Positions 23,507 through 29,151 of a stretch of DNA of 29,151 nucleotides are shown here, piece by piece. The stretch is from JAWXTP01 sp044433415 (GTDB lineage Bacteria; Bacteroidota; Bacteroidia; Bacteroidales; Rikenellaceae): NCBI GenBank assembly GCA_044433415.1, contig JAWXTP010000028.1, positions 1-29,151 on the forward strand, in the 5' to 3' direction. Below the pieces are notes generated by a model. It was not told where the DNA came from. It searched no databases and worked only from the letters and a program-made list of their open reading frames with translations. Position 1 is the stretch's first letter. Each line of letters begins with the position of its first letter. A program made the translations under genes and the position numbers.

Positions 23507-24110
23507 AATAGAGAAAGGTACTTTTGATGTAGCATCAAAAACTTTAGAACAGAATTATATAACTAATGTTAACTGGCCAAATGAGTTTCCAGAGAAACCA
23601 GAGGTTAGTTTTGTTATTGCTCACGATGGAGATAATGTTTACATAAAATATACAGTGAAAGAGGAGTTTTCACAAGCTGTACAACTAGAAGATACAGGAG
23701 CTGTATATAGAGATTCATGTGTAGAATTTTTTGTGTCATTTGATGGTACTGCTTACTATAACTTTGAGTTCAACTGTATAGGAACAGCACTTCTAGCCTT
23801 TAGAAAGGAAAGAAAAGACTCTAGAGATGCAACAAAAGAAATATTTGCTTTAATTGAACGTTATCCTAGTATGGAAAGAGCAGTTTTTGAAGCAAAACAC
23901 ATAGATGAATGGTCTCTAGCTGTGACAATACCTAAGGAGGCTTTCTTTGACCACAGTTTTAGTGATTTGTCGGGCTTGAAGGCTACAGCTAATTTCTATA
24001 AATGTGGAGACAACCTTCCTACACCTCACTTTGTGTCGTGGAGTCCTATTTCTAATGCTAAACCTAACTTCCACATGCCTGAGTTTTTCGGGGAAGTTGA
24101 GTTTGAATAA
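23493..24110 (+). CDS. CBM9-like (carbohydrate-binding/DOMON-type) protein
   Basis: 205-residue beta-rich protein resembling the CBM9-like family: PEVSFVIAHDGDNVYIKYTV, then the conserved DSCVEFFVSFDG and YYNFEFNCIGTAL, WSLAVTIPKEAF, LKATANFYKCG, and the ending HFVSWSPISNAKPNFHMPEF. The family core is the E-F-F strand after the DS or DD pair and the HxxW/FG end, all recognisable. There is no signal peptide (starts MKIAKIEKG), so unlike secreted CBMs it seems cytoplasmic; a sugar-related but non-extracellular role is possible. Overlaps the kinase gene by 14 bp and is 15 bp from the M16 protease gene. Confidence 0.8.
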   Translation: MKIAKIEKGTFDVASKTLEQNYITNVNWPNEFPEKPEVSFVIAHDGDNVYIKYTVKEEFSQAVQLEDTGAVYRDSCVEFFVSFDGTAYYNFEFNCIGTALLAFRKERKDSRDATKEIFALIERYPSMERAVFEAKHIDEWSLAVTIPKEAFFDHSFSDLSGLKATANFYKCGDNLPTPHFVSWSPISNAKPNFHMPEFFGEVEFE

Positions 24111-24125
24111 TAAAATTTATATTTA

Positions 24126-26927
24126 ATGAGAAAAACCTTTTTTTTAATAATTCTGAGCATATTCTGTATATCTCTATATGCTCAGGATTATTCACATTTA
24201 GAGTTACCTAACGATTCTGATATAAGAATTGGAAAGTTAGATAACGGAATGACTTACTATATTGCAAAAAATGGTAAGCCTGAAGGCATGGCAAATTACT
24301 ACATTGTTCATAATGTAGGAGCTATGCAAGAAGAAGAACACCAAAATGGACTAGCTCACTTCTTAGAGCACATGGCGTTTAATGGAACGAAGAATTTTCC
24401 TGATAAAGAACTTTTAGAATACCTAGAAACTATTGGGGTGCAATTTGGACGTAATGTTAATGCCTATACGTCACAAGAGGAAACTGTCTATATGTTAATG
24501 GATGTTCCTACTGTTAGAGAAACTATCATTGATAGTGCTTTACTGATTCTTAACGATTGGTCTCACTACATTTCTTTAGTAGGTGAGGAGATAGATAAAG
24601 AGCGTGGTGTTATCCTTGAAGAGTTACGTACTGGTATGGGTGCACAACGTAGAGTTTTCAATAAAATATCTCCTACATATTTCAACCATACTAAATTTGC
24701 GGATCGTTCGGTAATTGGTACTGAGGAGTTGCTTAAAACTTTCAAACATGAAGATATTAGAGAGTTTTATCACGACTGGTATCGTACAGACAACCAGGCA
24801 GTAATTATAGTAGGTGATTTTGATATAGATAAAGTAGAGGCTAAGGCTAAAGAGTTATTCTCTAAAATTCCTATGGTTGAAAATGCTAAGCCTGTGGAGT
24901 ATACTCCTGTTCCTCCTTACAAGGAAGACGAAGTTTTAATAGTTTCTGACCCTGAGCAAACTTACAATATCGCAATGATAGTAACTCCTATAGAGACTAT
25001 TCCTTTAGAGATGAATAGTACTATTATGGCTAAAGCGGTAAGAACAAATTACTCTATGATGTCTGCTATGATAAATGAGCGTTTAAGTGATTTGTCTAAA
25101 GAACCTGATGCTCCTTTTGTTCAAGCAAGTGTTTATGTAGGTTCACGTACTCGTCATCAAGATGCTTTTATTATAAACGTTGTACCTAGAGATGCTGATT
25201 TTGAACCTGCAATTGATGCTGTAGTTAAAGAGATTACAAGAGTTCGCAAGTTTGGATTTACAGAATCTGCTCTAGAACGCGTTAAGGCTAATCTGCTGAA
25301 AAGAAACGAAGAACGTTATGCAAATAGTGACTCTCGTAAACATGGCGAGATTGTAAGCGCAGCTATGAAACACTTCATGAGTAATTACCCTATCTTAGAT
25401 CAAGAGGTAGATTATGAGATGACTAAGAATTTTATTAATGTAACTAGTTTACAAATAGTAAATGAAATGATAGGTACTTATGCTCCAGAAGTTCCATCGG
25501 CACTTATCGTGATAGCTACAGAGAAAGATGTAGACTCTATAAATGGTGATAAGTTAATTGAATCTTACCAATCAGCTCTTAAAGCAGAGGTTGAAGCCTT
25601 AGAAGAAGATAGTATAGATAAGCCTTTAATTAGTGAAGAACCTACAGCAGGAGAGATAGTAAACGAAACTACAGATGCTTACGGTAACACTGTTTTAACA
25701 TTATCTAATGGTGCAGAGGTGATAATCCGCACTACAGATTACAAAAAGGATGAGCTTATCTTTACAGCAAACATAGAAGGTGGTGAATCTTTATTAGCTG
25801 ATGAAGATATGGTAGCTGCTGCATTAATGTCTTCTATAGCTTCTATTAGTGGAACAGGAGATTTTACAGCTAATGAATTAAGAAAGGTGCTAGCAGGTAA
25901 GTCTTTATTTGTAAGTTATAAGATAGATTTAACAAAGTTGATTTTAAGCGGTAGAAGCTCAGTTTCTGATGTTGAGACTTTGGCACAGATGATATATCTA
26001 ACATATACATCGCCGCGTTTTACAGAAGAAGACTTAGAAGTATATAAGAAAAGAGTTAAACCACAATTTGATAACCTATACTTAGATCCTCATACAGCTT
26101 ATACAGATACTTTAACTACAGCTATGTATGGAAAGCATCCTCGTATGATTACTACTGAAGGACTTGTTAAGGGGTATAACGATATTAAGGTTGATCAGCT
26201 TTACAAGATGCACAAGACTATGTTTAATGGGGTTGATGGAGCCAAATTCTATTTTGTAGGTAATGTTACAGCAGATGAACTTAAGCCTATAATTGAGAAA
26301 TATATAGCTTCTATTCCTAAGGGCGAGCACACTCCTTTTGTTAAGGGTGTAAGTCCAGAATTTATTAGTGGAAGTGTAGAGAATGTATTTACTCGTAAGC
26401 AGGAGAATCCTAAGGCTAGTGTAGGAATAGTATTGAATGTAGATGGTTTTGATTACAACCTTGAAAATCTTGTAGCATTCGAAGCGCTAAAGCATATTCT
26501 TAATATTAGATATACAGAGGTGATAAGAGAGGAGAAAGGGGCAACTTATGGAGTGCGATTAAGTACTTCATTAACTAAAGAGCCTGAGCCTACATTTGAG
26601 CTGACTGCTTATTTTGATACTAATGGTGATGTTGCTGAGGAAACAGCAGAGATTGTTATTTCGGAGTTAGAGAAGATAGCTAAAGAAGGTGCTTTAGATA
26701 CAGATTTGCATAAAGCTAAGGAAGCATTCTTAAAGAATTTTAAAAATTACCAAAAAGAAAATTCTACATGGTTACGTTGGAATGTATCTCTTACTGAATC
26801 TGGTATTGACTATCTAAATGATTATGAAAATGTTGTTTCTAGTTTAGATAGCAAGAGAATCAAACAGGTTGCTAAAATGTTATCTAAAAAATCAGATAAA
26901 GTTAAAGTAATTATGTTACCAGAATAA
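24126..26927 (+). CDS. Exported M16-family zinc protease (PqqL-like)
   Basis: 933 residues with a signal peptide (KTFFLIILSIFCISLYAQ). Two homologous M16 halves follow. The first holds the inverted zinc motif GLAHFLEHMAFNGTKNFP with His78, Glu81 and His82, and the third ligand Glu about 75 residues on in ERGVILEELRTG. The second half (from about residue 515) lacks the HxxEH motif, as normal for this class, and ends in KVKVIMLPE. Such proteins sit in the periplasm and degrade peptides. The preceding stop is 15 bp away, so transcription may come from the YggS-DHOD-kinase-CBM9 direction. A strong terminator follows. Confidence 0.95.
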   Translation: MRKTFFLIILSIFCISLYAQDYSHLELPNDSDIRIGKLDNGMTYYIAKNGKPEGMANYYIVHNVGAMQEEEHQNGLAHFLEHMAFNGTKNFPDKELLEYLETIGVQFGRNVNAYTSQEETVYMLMDVPTVRETIIDSALLILNDWSHYISLVGEEIDKERGVILEELRTGMGAQRRVFNKISPTYFNHTKFADRSVIGTEELLKTFKHEDIREFYHDWYRTDNQAVIIVGDFDIDKVEAKAKELFSKIPMVENAKPVEYTPVPPYKEDEVLIVSDPEQTYNIAMIVTPIETIPLEMNSTIMAKAVRTNYSMMSAMINERLSDLSKEPDAPFVQASVYVGSRTRHQDAFIINVVPRDADFEPAIDAVVKEITRVRKFGFTESALERVKANLLKRNEERYANSDSRKHGEIVSAAMKHFMSNYPILDQEVDYEMTKNFINVTSLQIVNEMIGTYAPEVPSALIVIATEKDVDSINGDKLIESYQSALKAEVEALEEDSIDKPLISEEPTAGEIVNETTDAYGNTVLTLSNGAEVIIRTTDYKKDELIFTANIEGGESLLADEDMVAAALMSSIASISGTGDFTANELRKVLAGKSLFVSYKIDLTKLILSGRSSVSDVETLAQMIYLTYTSPRFTEEDLEVYKKRVKPQFDNLYLDPHTAYTDTLTTAMYGKHPRMITTEGLVKGYNDIKVDQLYKMHKTMFNGVDGAKFYFVGNVTADELKPIIEKYIASIPKGEHTPFVKGVSPEFISGSVENVFTRKQENPKASVGIVLNVDGFDYNLENLVAFEALKHILNIRYTEVIREEKGATYGVRLSTSLTKEPEPTFELTAYFDTNGDVAEETAEIVISELEKIAKEGALDTDLHKAKEAFLKNFKNYQKENSTWLRWNVSLTESGIDYLNDYENVVSSLDSKRIKQVAKMLSKKSDKVKVIMLPE

Positions 26928-26947
26928 TCTTTAAAAATAATGATTAA

Positions 26948-27019
26948 CGCCGATAATGATTAATGATTAATTGCGACAAGCGATTAAGTAATTGTTAATT
27001 CATTATCGGCGCTATTTTT
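26948..27019 (+). terminator. Long-stem terminator of the M16 gene
   Basis: CGCCGATAATGA (26948-26959) pairs perfectly over 12 bp with TCATTATCGGCG (27000-27011), followed by CTATTTTTTT. The interior holds a smaller TTAAT-GC/GC-ATTAA hairpin. The T run ends only about 21 bp before the LysR ATG, so the LysR promoter must lie inside or right after this structure, or the gene relies on readthrough. Confidence 0.8.
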
Positions 27020-27039
27020 TTACTTCTAATTGCTATAGT

Positions 27040-27924
27040 ATGACAGATTTTAGATTACTTGTATTTATTACTGTTGCGAAAAATATGAGTTTTACCAAAG
27101 CAGCAAACGAATTAAATATATCTCAACCTGCAATTTCTAAGCATATCAACGAGCTAGAAAATATTTATGGTGTGCAGTTGTTTGATAGATTTAAGAATGG
27201 TGTGACTTTAACTAAACAAGGGAAGGTGTTTCTAGGTTTAGCCCAAGAGATAAGTCAAAAATATAAGGACCTAGAATTTGAAATGAACATCCTTAGTAAT
27301 AACCACACAGGAGAGTTAGTTATTGGCGCAAGTACAACTATAGCTCAATATATACTTCCTAGGATTATAGCCCAATATATGAAGCGCTTCCCAGAGGTAA
27401 AACTTTCACTAATTTCAGGTAATACGGCTCAAATAGAACAGTATATACTAGAAAATAAAGTAGATATAGGTTTTGTTGAGGGGTTGTCACATAAAAAAGA
27501 ATTTCATTATACGGTCTTTAGTCGAGATGAACTAGTGTTGGTTACTACAATTAAGAATAAGGTTAAGGATGTGGATGTTGATACATTAAAAACCTTACCG
27601 CTAATCTTACGTGAGAATGGTTCAGGTACTCTTGAAGTGATAAAAAATGTATTGAAAGATAATTCTGTAAGTTTTAATGAATTAAATGTACTTATTCAGT
27701 TAGGAAGTAGTGAAGCCATAAAAAGATATGTGCTAGAAAGTAATAGTTATGCTATTTTGTCTGTTACGGCAATTTTTGAGGAGTTAAAACATAGTACTTT
27801 GCAAATTGTAGATATAGATAATGTAGTATTTGAAAGGGATTTTTCTTATATCACTAAAGTAGGTGTTAAAAATCGCCTTGCTGAGGATTTTACAAATTTC
27901 GTTAAGTTTAATATATTAAAATAA
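27040..27924 (+). CDS. LysR-family transcriptional regulator (YeiE/CysB-like group)
   Basis: 294 residues: winged HTH at the N-terminus (FRLLVFITVAKNMSFTKAAN then ISQPAISKHINELEN, residues about 4-45) and a LysR substrate-binding domain (VIGASTTIAQYILPRIIAQY, then FPEVKLSLISGNTAQIEQYI and IGFVEGL). The pattern SGNTAQIE and IGFVEG is of the YeiE/CysB-like branch. The frame is open upstream to a TTG (26992), but that sequence is the M16 terminator, so the ATG at 27040 is used. It directly precedes the YeiH-type exporter, mirroring the yeiE-yeiH pairing known in enterobacteria, and a LysR box (27933-27947) lies between them. Confidence 0.92.
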   Translation: MTDFRLLVFITVAKNMSFTKAANELNISQPAISKHINELENIYGVQLFDRFKNGVTLTKQGKVFLGLAQEISQKYKDLEFEMNILSNNHTGELVIGASTTIAQYILPRIIAQYMKRFPEVKLSLISGNTAQIEQYILENKVDIGFVEGLSHKKEFHYTVFSRDELVLVTTIKNKVKDVDVDTLKTLPLILRENGSGTLEVIKNVLKDNSVSFNELNVLIQLGSSEAIKRYVLESNSYAILSVTAIFEELKHSTLQIVDIDNVVFERDFSYITKVGVKNRLAEDFTNFVKFNILK

Positions 27925-27932
27925 ATATATCC

Positions 27933-27947
27933 ATAACCAAAAGTTAT
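27933..27947. promoter_or_regulatory. LysR-type box (T-N11-A) upstream of the YeiH gene
   Basis: ATAACCAAAAGTTAT is a perfect 5+5 dyad containing T27934-N11-A27946. Its centre (27940) is about 65 bp upstream of the start predicted from the -7 box at 27991, the usual location for LysR recognition sites. Confidence 0.6.
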
Positions 27948-27990
27948 AACACATAAAGATTTTATATTAGTTTTATAGATTTATAGGTTG

Positions 27991-27998
27991 TATTTTTG
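27991..27998 (+). promoter_or_regulatory. -7 box of the YeiH-type gene
   Basis: TATTTTTG, an exact TAnnTTTG, start near 28005 and a leader of about 20 nt. A -33 element is poor, in line with activator dependence. Confidence 0.5.
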
Positions 27999-28024
27999 CA
28001 TAAAATATAACAAGAAATTATAAA

Positions 28025-28942
28025 ATGGAAAAAGGAATCTACTTACTCTTAGCTTTATCGTCACTGTTTTTGTCACCAGCAATCTCTTTGTTTGCAGGTA
28101 TAGCTTTCGCACTCATATTGGGTAGTGTATTTAAGAAACAATCTTTAAAAGTTTCAAAATACCTACTTCAAGTATCTGTAGTTGGTCTTGGTTTTGGTAT
28201 GAACCTTATGGATGCCATAGAATCATCTTCTGATGGGATAGTGTTCACTATATTTTCTGTGGTGTTAGTTATGGTGTTAGGTGTGTATTTGTCTAAGGTT
28301 TTCTCTGTAGAACGAAAATTGGGTTATCTTATATCGTCGGGTACCGCAATTTGTGGGGGTAGTGCTATTGCTGCTATTTCTCCTGTTGTCAAAGCCAATT
28401 CTAACGAAACATCTATGTCCTTAGCGGTGGTTTTCACATTAAATGCCATAGCTTTATTTATCTTTCCTGCTATTGGGGAGTTTCTAAGTCTTACTCAGCA
28501 GCAGTTTGGTACGTGGGCAGCTATAGCCATACATGATACCAGTTCTGTAGTTGGAGCAGGGCAGATTTACGGTGAGGAAGCATTAAAAGTAGCTACAACA
28601 GTTAAACTTACACGTGCTTTATGGATAATTCCCTTGTCGTTAGTGTCGACTTTCGTATTTAAAAATGAAGAAGGTGGTAAAGGTAAGATTACTATACCTT
28701 GGTTTATTTTATTATTTGTCGTTGCTATGATAATCAATACTTACATTCCTATAAATACAACTATTCTAAATTTTATTAAACTTTCATCACACAAAATGTT
28801 GAGCCTAACTCTTTTCCTTATTGGCGGGACTCTTTCTATCGAAGCTATACGCAATGCAGGCATACGTCCTATAATCTTTGGCTTAAGTCTATGGATAGTT
28901 ATAGCGGTATTGTCTTTGGTTGTTATAAAAGTAGGAATGTAA
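28025..28942 (+). CDS. YeiH/UPF0324-family membrane protein (putative sulfate/anion exporter)
   Basis: 305 residues, highly hydrophobic, around nine or ten membrane segments. Family stretches: SVVGLGFGMNLMDAI, LGYLISSGTAICGGSAIAAI (the signature TAICGGSAIAA), AIALFIFPAIG, GTWAAIAIHDTSSVVGAG and TTVKLTRALWIIPLSL, ending in WIVIAVLSLVVIKVGM. These place it firmly in the YeiH family. The suggested substrate (sulfonate, sulfite or sulfate) is by annotation tradition, not from the sequence. It is presumably controlled by the LysR protein encoded upstream. Confidence 0.92.
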   Translation: MEKGIYLLLALSSLFLSPAISLFAGIAFALILGSVFKKQSLKVSKYLLQVSVVGLGFGMNLMDAIESSSDGIVFTIFSVVLVMVLGVYLSKVFSVERKLGYLISSGTAICGGSAIAAISPVVKANSNETSMSLAVVFTLNAIALFIFPAIGEFLSLTQQQFGTWAAIAIHDTSSVVGAGQIYGEEALKVATTVKLTRALWIIPLSLVSTFVFKNEEGGKGKITIPWFILLFVVAMIINTYIPINTTILNFIKLSSHKMLSLTLFLIGGTLSIEAIRNAGIRPIIFGLSLWIVIAVLSLVVIKVGM

Positions 28943-28944
28943 AA

Positions 28945-28972
28945 AATAGCAAGGGTAACTCCTTGTTATTTT
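28945..28972 (+). terminator. Terminator of the YeiH-type gene
   Basis: AATAGCAAGG (28945-28954) pairs with CCTTGTTATT (28961-28970) over 10 bp including one G-U pair, loop GTAACT, followed by a short TT. The palindromic repeat copy 9 lies immediately after. Confidence 0.65.
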
Positions 28973-29040
28973 AAGGGGGGAGTTCTAGGAATTGGGTTTT
29001 AAAAAAAACATTAAAACCTATTTCTGGAACTTCCCTTTAC
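28973..29040. repeat. Intergenic palindromic repeat, copy 9 (best hairpin)
   Basis: Left arm AGGGGGGAGTTCTAGGAATT then GGGTTTTAA; the complement of the right arm reads TAAAGGGAAGTTCCAGAAAT then AGGTTTTAA. The arms match at about 20 of 26 aligned positions with one gap and enclose an A-rich centre. It sits between the convergent YeiH-type and CYTH genes. Confidence 0.65.
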
Positions 29041-29054
29041 TTATTGCGGTAATT

Positions 29055-29151
29055 TTATTTTATAGGTGGAGTTTCGCTAGTTGACGATAAGGAGTTATTA
29101 TAGTAACGGATGTCGCCTGTGACTTCTTTTCCTAACCATTGAGGACGAGTG
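29055..29151 (-). CDS. CYTH-domain protein, C-terminal fragment
   Basis: A minus-strand frame enters from the right edge and ends at TAA (complement of 29055-29057). The 31 residues begin TRPQWLGKEVTGDIRYYNNS and end with a Ser/Thr/Pro-rich tail. WLGKEVTGDxRYYNxxLS is the C-terminal signature I know from Bacteroidales CYTH (class IV adenylate cyclase/triphosphatase-like) proteins, which hydrolyse triphosphates. The catalytic ExExK start is outside the window, so the assignment rests on about 20 residues. Confidence 0.7.
   Translation of the reverse strand, partial: TRPQWLGKEVTGDIRYYNNSLSSTSETPPIK

Noticed and set aside
26992..27039. Upstream TTG extension of the LysR protein
   Set aside because: It is translated from the terminator hairpin; the HTH domain begins right after the ATG at 27040.

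Overview
This is a chromosomal window from a low-GC (roughly one third G+C by eye) member of the Bacteroidota, most probably Bacteroidales. The evidence is the gene set and order (parA-parB-DUF5683-mltD, phoH-purC, a BF3164-type beta-propeller lipoprotein, a C69 dipeptidase, a DHOD-like protein), the A-rich translation starts without clear Shine-Dalgarno sequences, and repeated TAnnTTTG-type -7 boxes upstream of genes. The genus cannot be fixed from the sequence alone. Nearly everything is housekeeping or conserved accessory; no CRISPR array, rRNA, tRNA or intact transposase is visible.

Layout. Bases 1-600 look like the edge of a mobile element: the first codons of a Cys-x2-Cys (HTH-type) protein leave the left edge on the minus strand, preceded by a small, possibly decayed minus-strand ORF with its own terminator, and 11-bp inverted repeats bracket this non-core stretch. 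Next come mnmE (minus, tRNA modification) and, divergently, the plus-strand run parA, parB, DUF5683 membrane protein, lytic transglycosylase MltD, phoH and purC, followed by an exported thioredoxin. From 9.7 to 11.8 kb lies a probable stress cluster: a hemerythrin/RIC-type diiron protein, an overlapping LuxR-type regulator whose receiver lacks the phospho-acceptor Asp, and a divergent DoxX-like membrane protein. The last has a GTAACA-TT-TGTTAC dyad about 43 bp upstream of its predicted start site, the position used by CRP/FNR activators.

From 11.9 to 15.2 kb is a more accessory stretch: a possible broken small ORF, a GT2-like glycosyltransferase, an unrecognised exported protein and a 6-bladed beta-propeller lipoprotein. 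Two copies of the same hairpin (identical 11-bp stem, 13-nt loop) sit at its two edges. The anaerobic class III ribonucleotide reductase operon nrdD-nrdG follows on the minus strand, led by a clear cobalamin riboswitch with a plausible two-state expression platform. This predicts that B12 shuts off the B12-independent enzyme and that a B12-dependent one (NrdJ) exists elsewhere.

The right part holds a secreted C69 dipeptidase (minus), then a plus-strand series: YggS-type PLP protein, DHOD-like protein, a NahK-like sugar kinase overlapping a CBM9-like protein, and an exported M16 protease. A LysR-type regulator and its likely target, a YeiH-family exporter, come next, with a T-N11-A LysR box at about -65 of the exporter promoter. 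The 3' end of a CYTH-domain protein enters from the right edge.

The least ordinary feature is a family of degenerate intergenic palindromic repeats (end consensus roughly AGGGGAACTTCTAGAAACTGGGTTTTAA) found about nine times, mostly abutting stop codons. The most complete copies form paired inverted arms (8778-8946 and 28973-29040).
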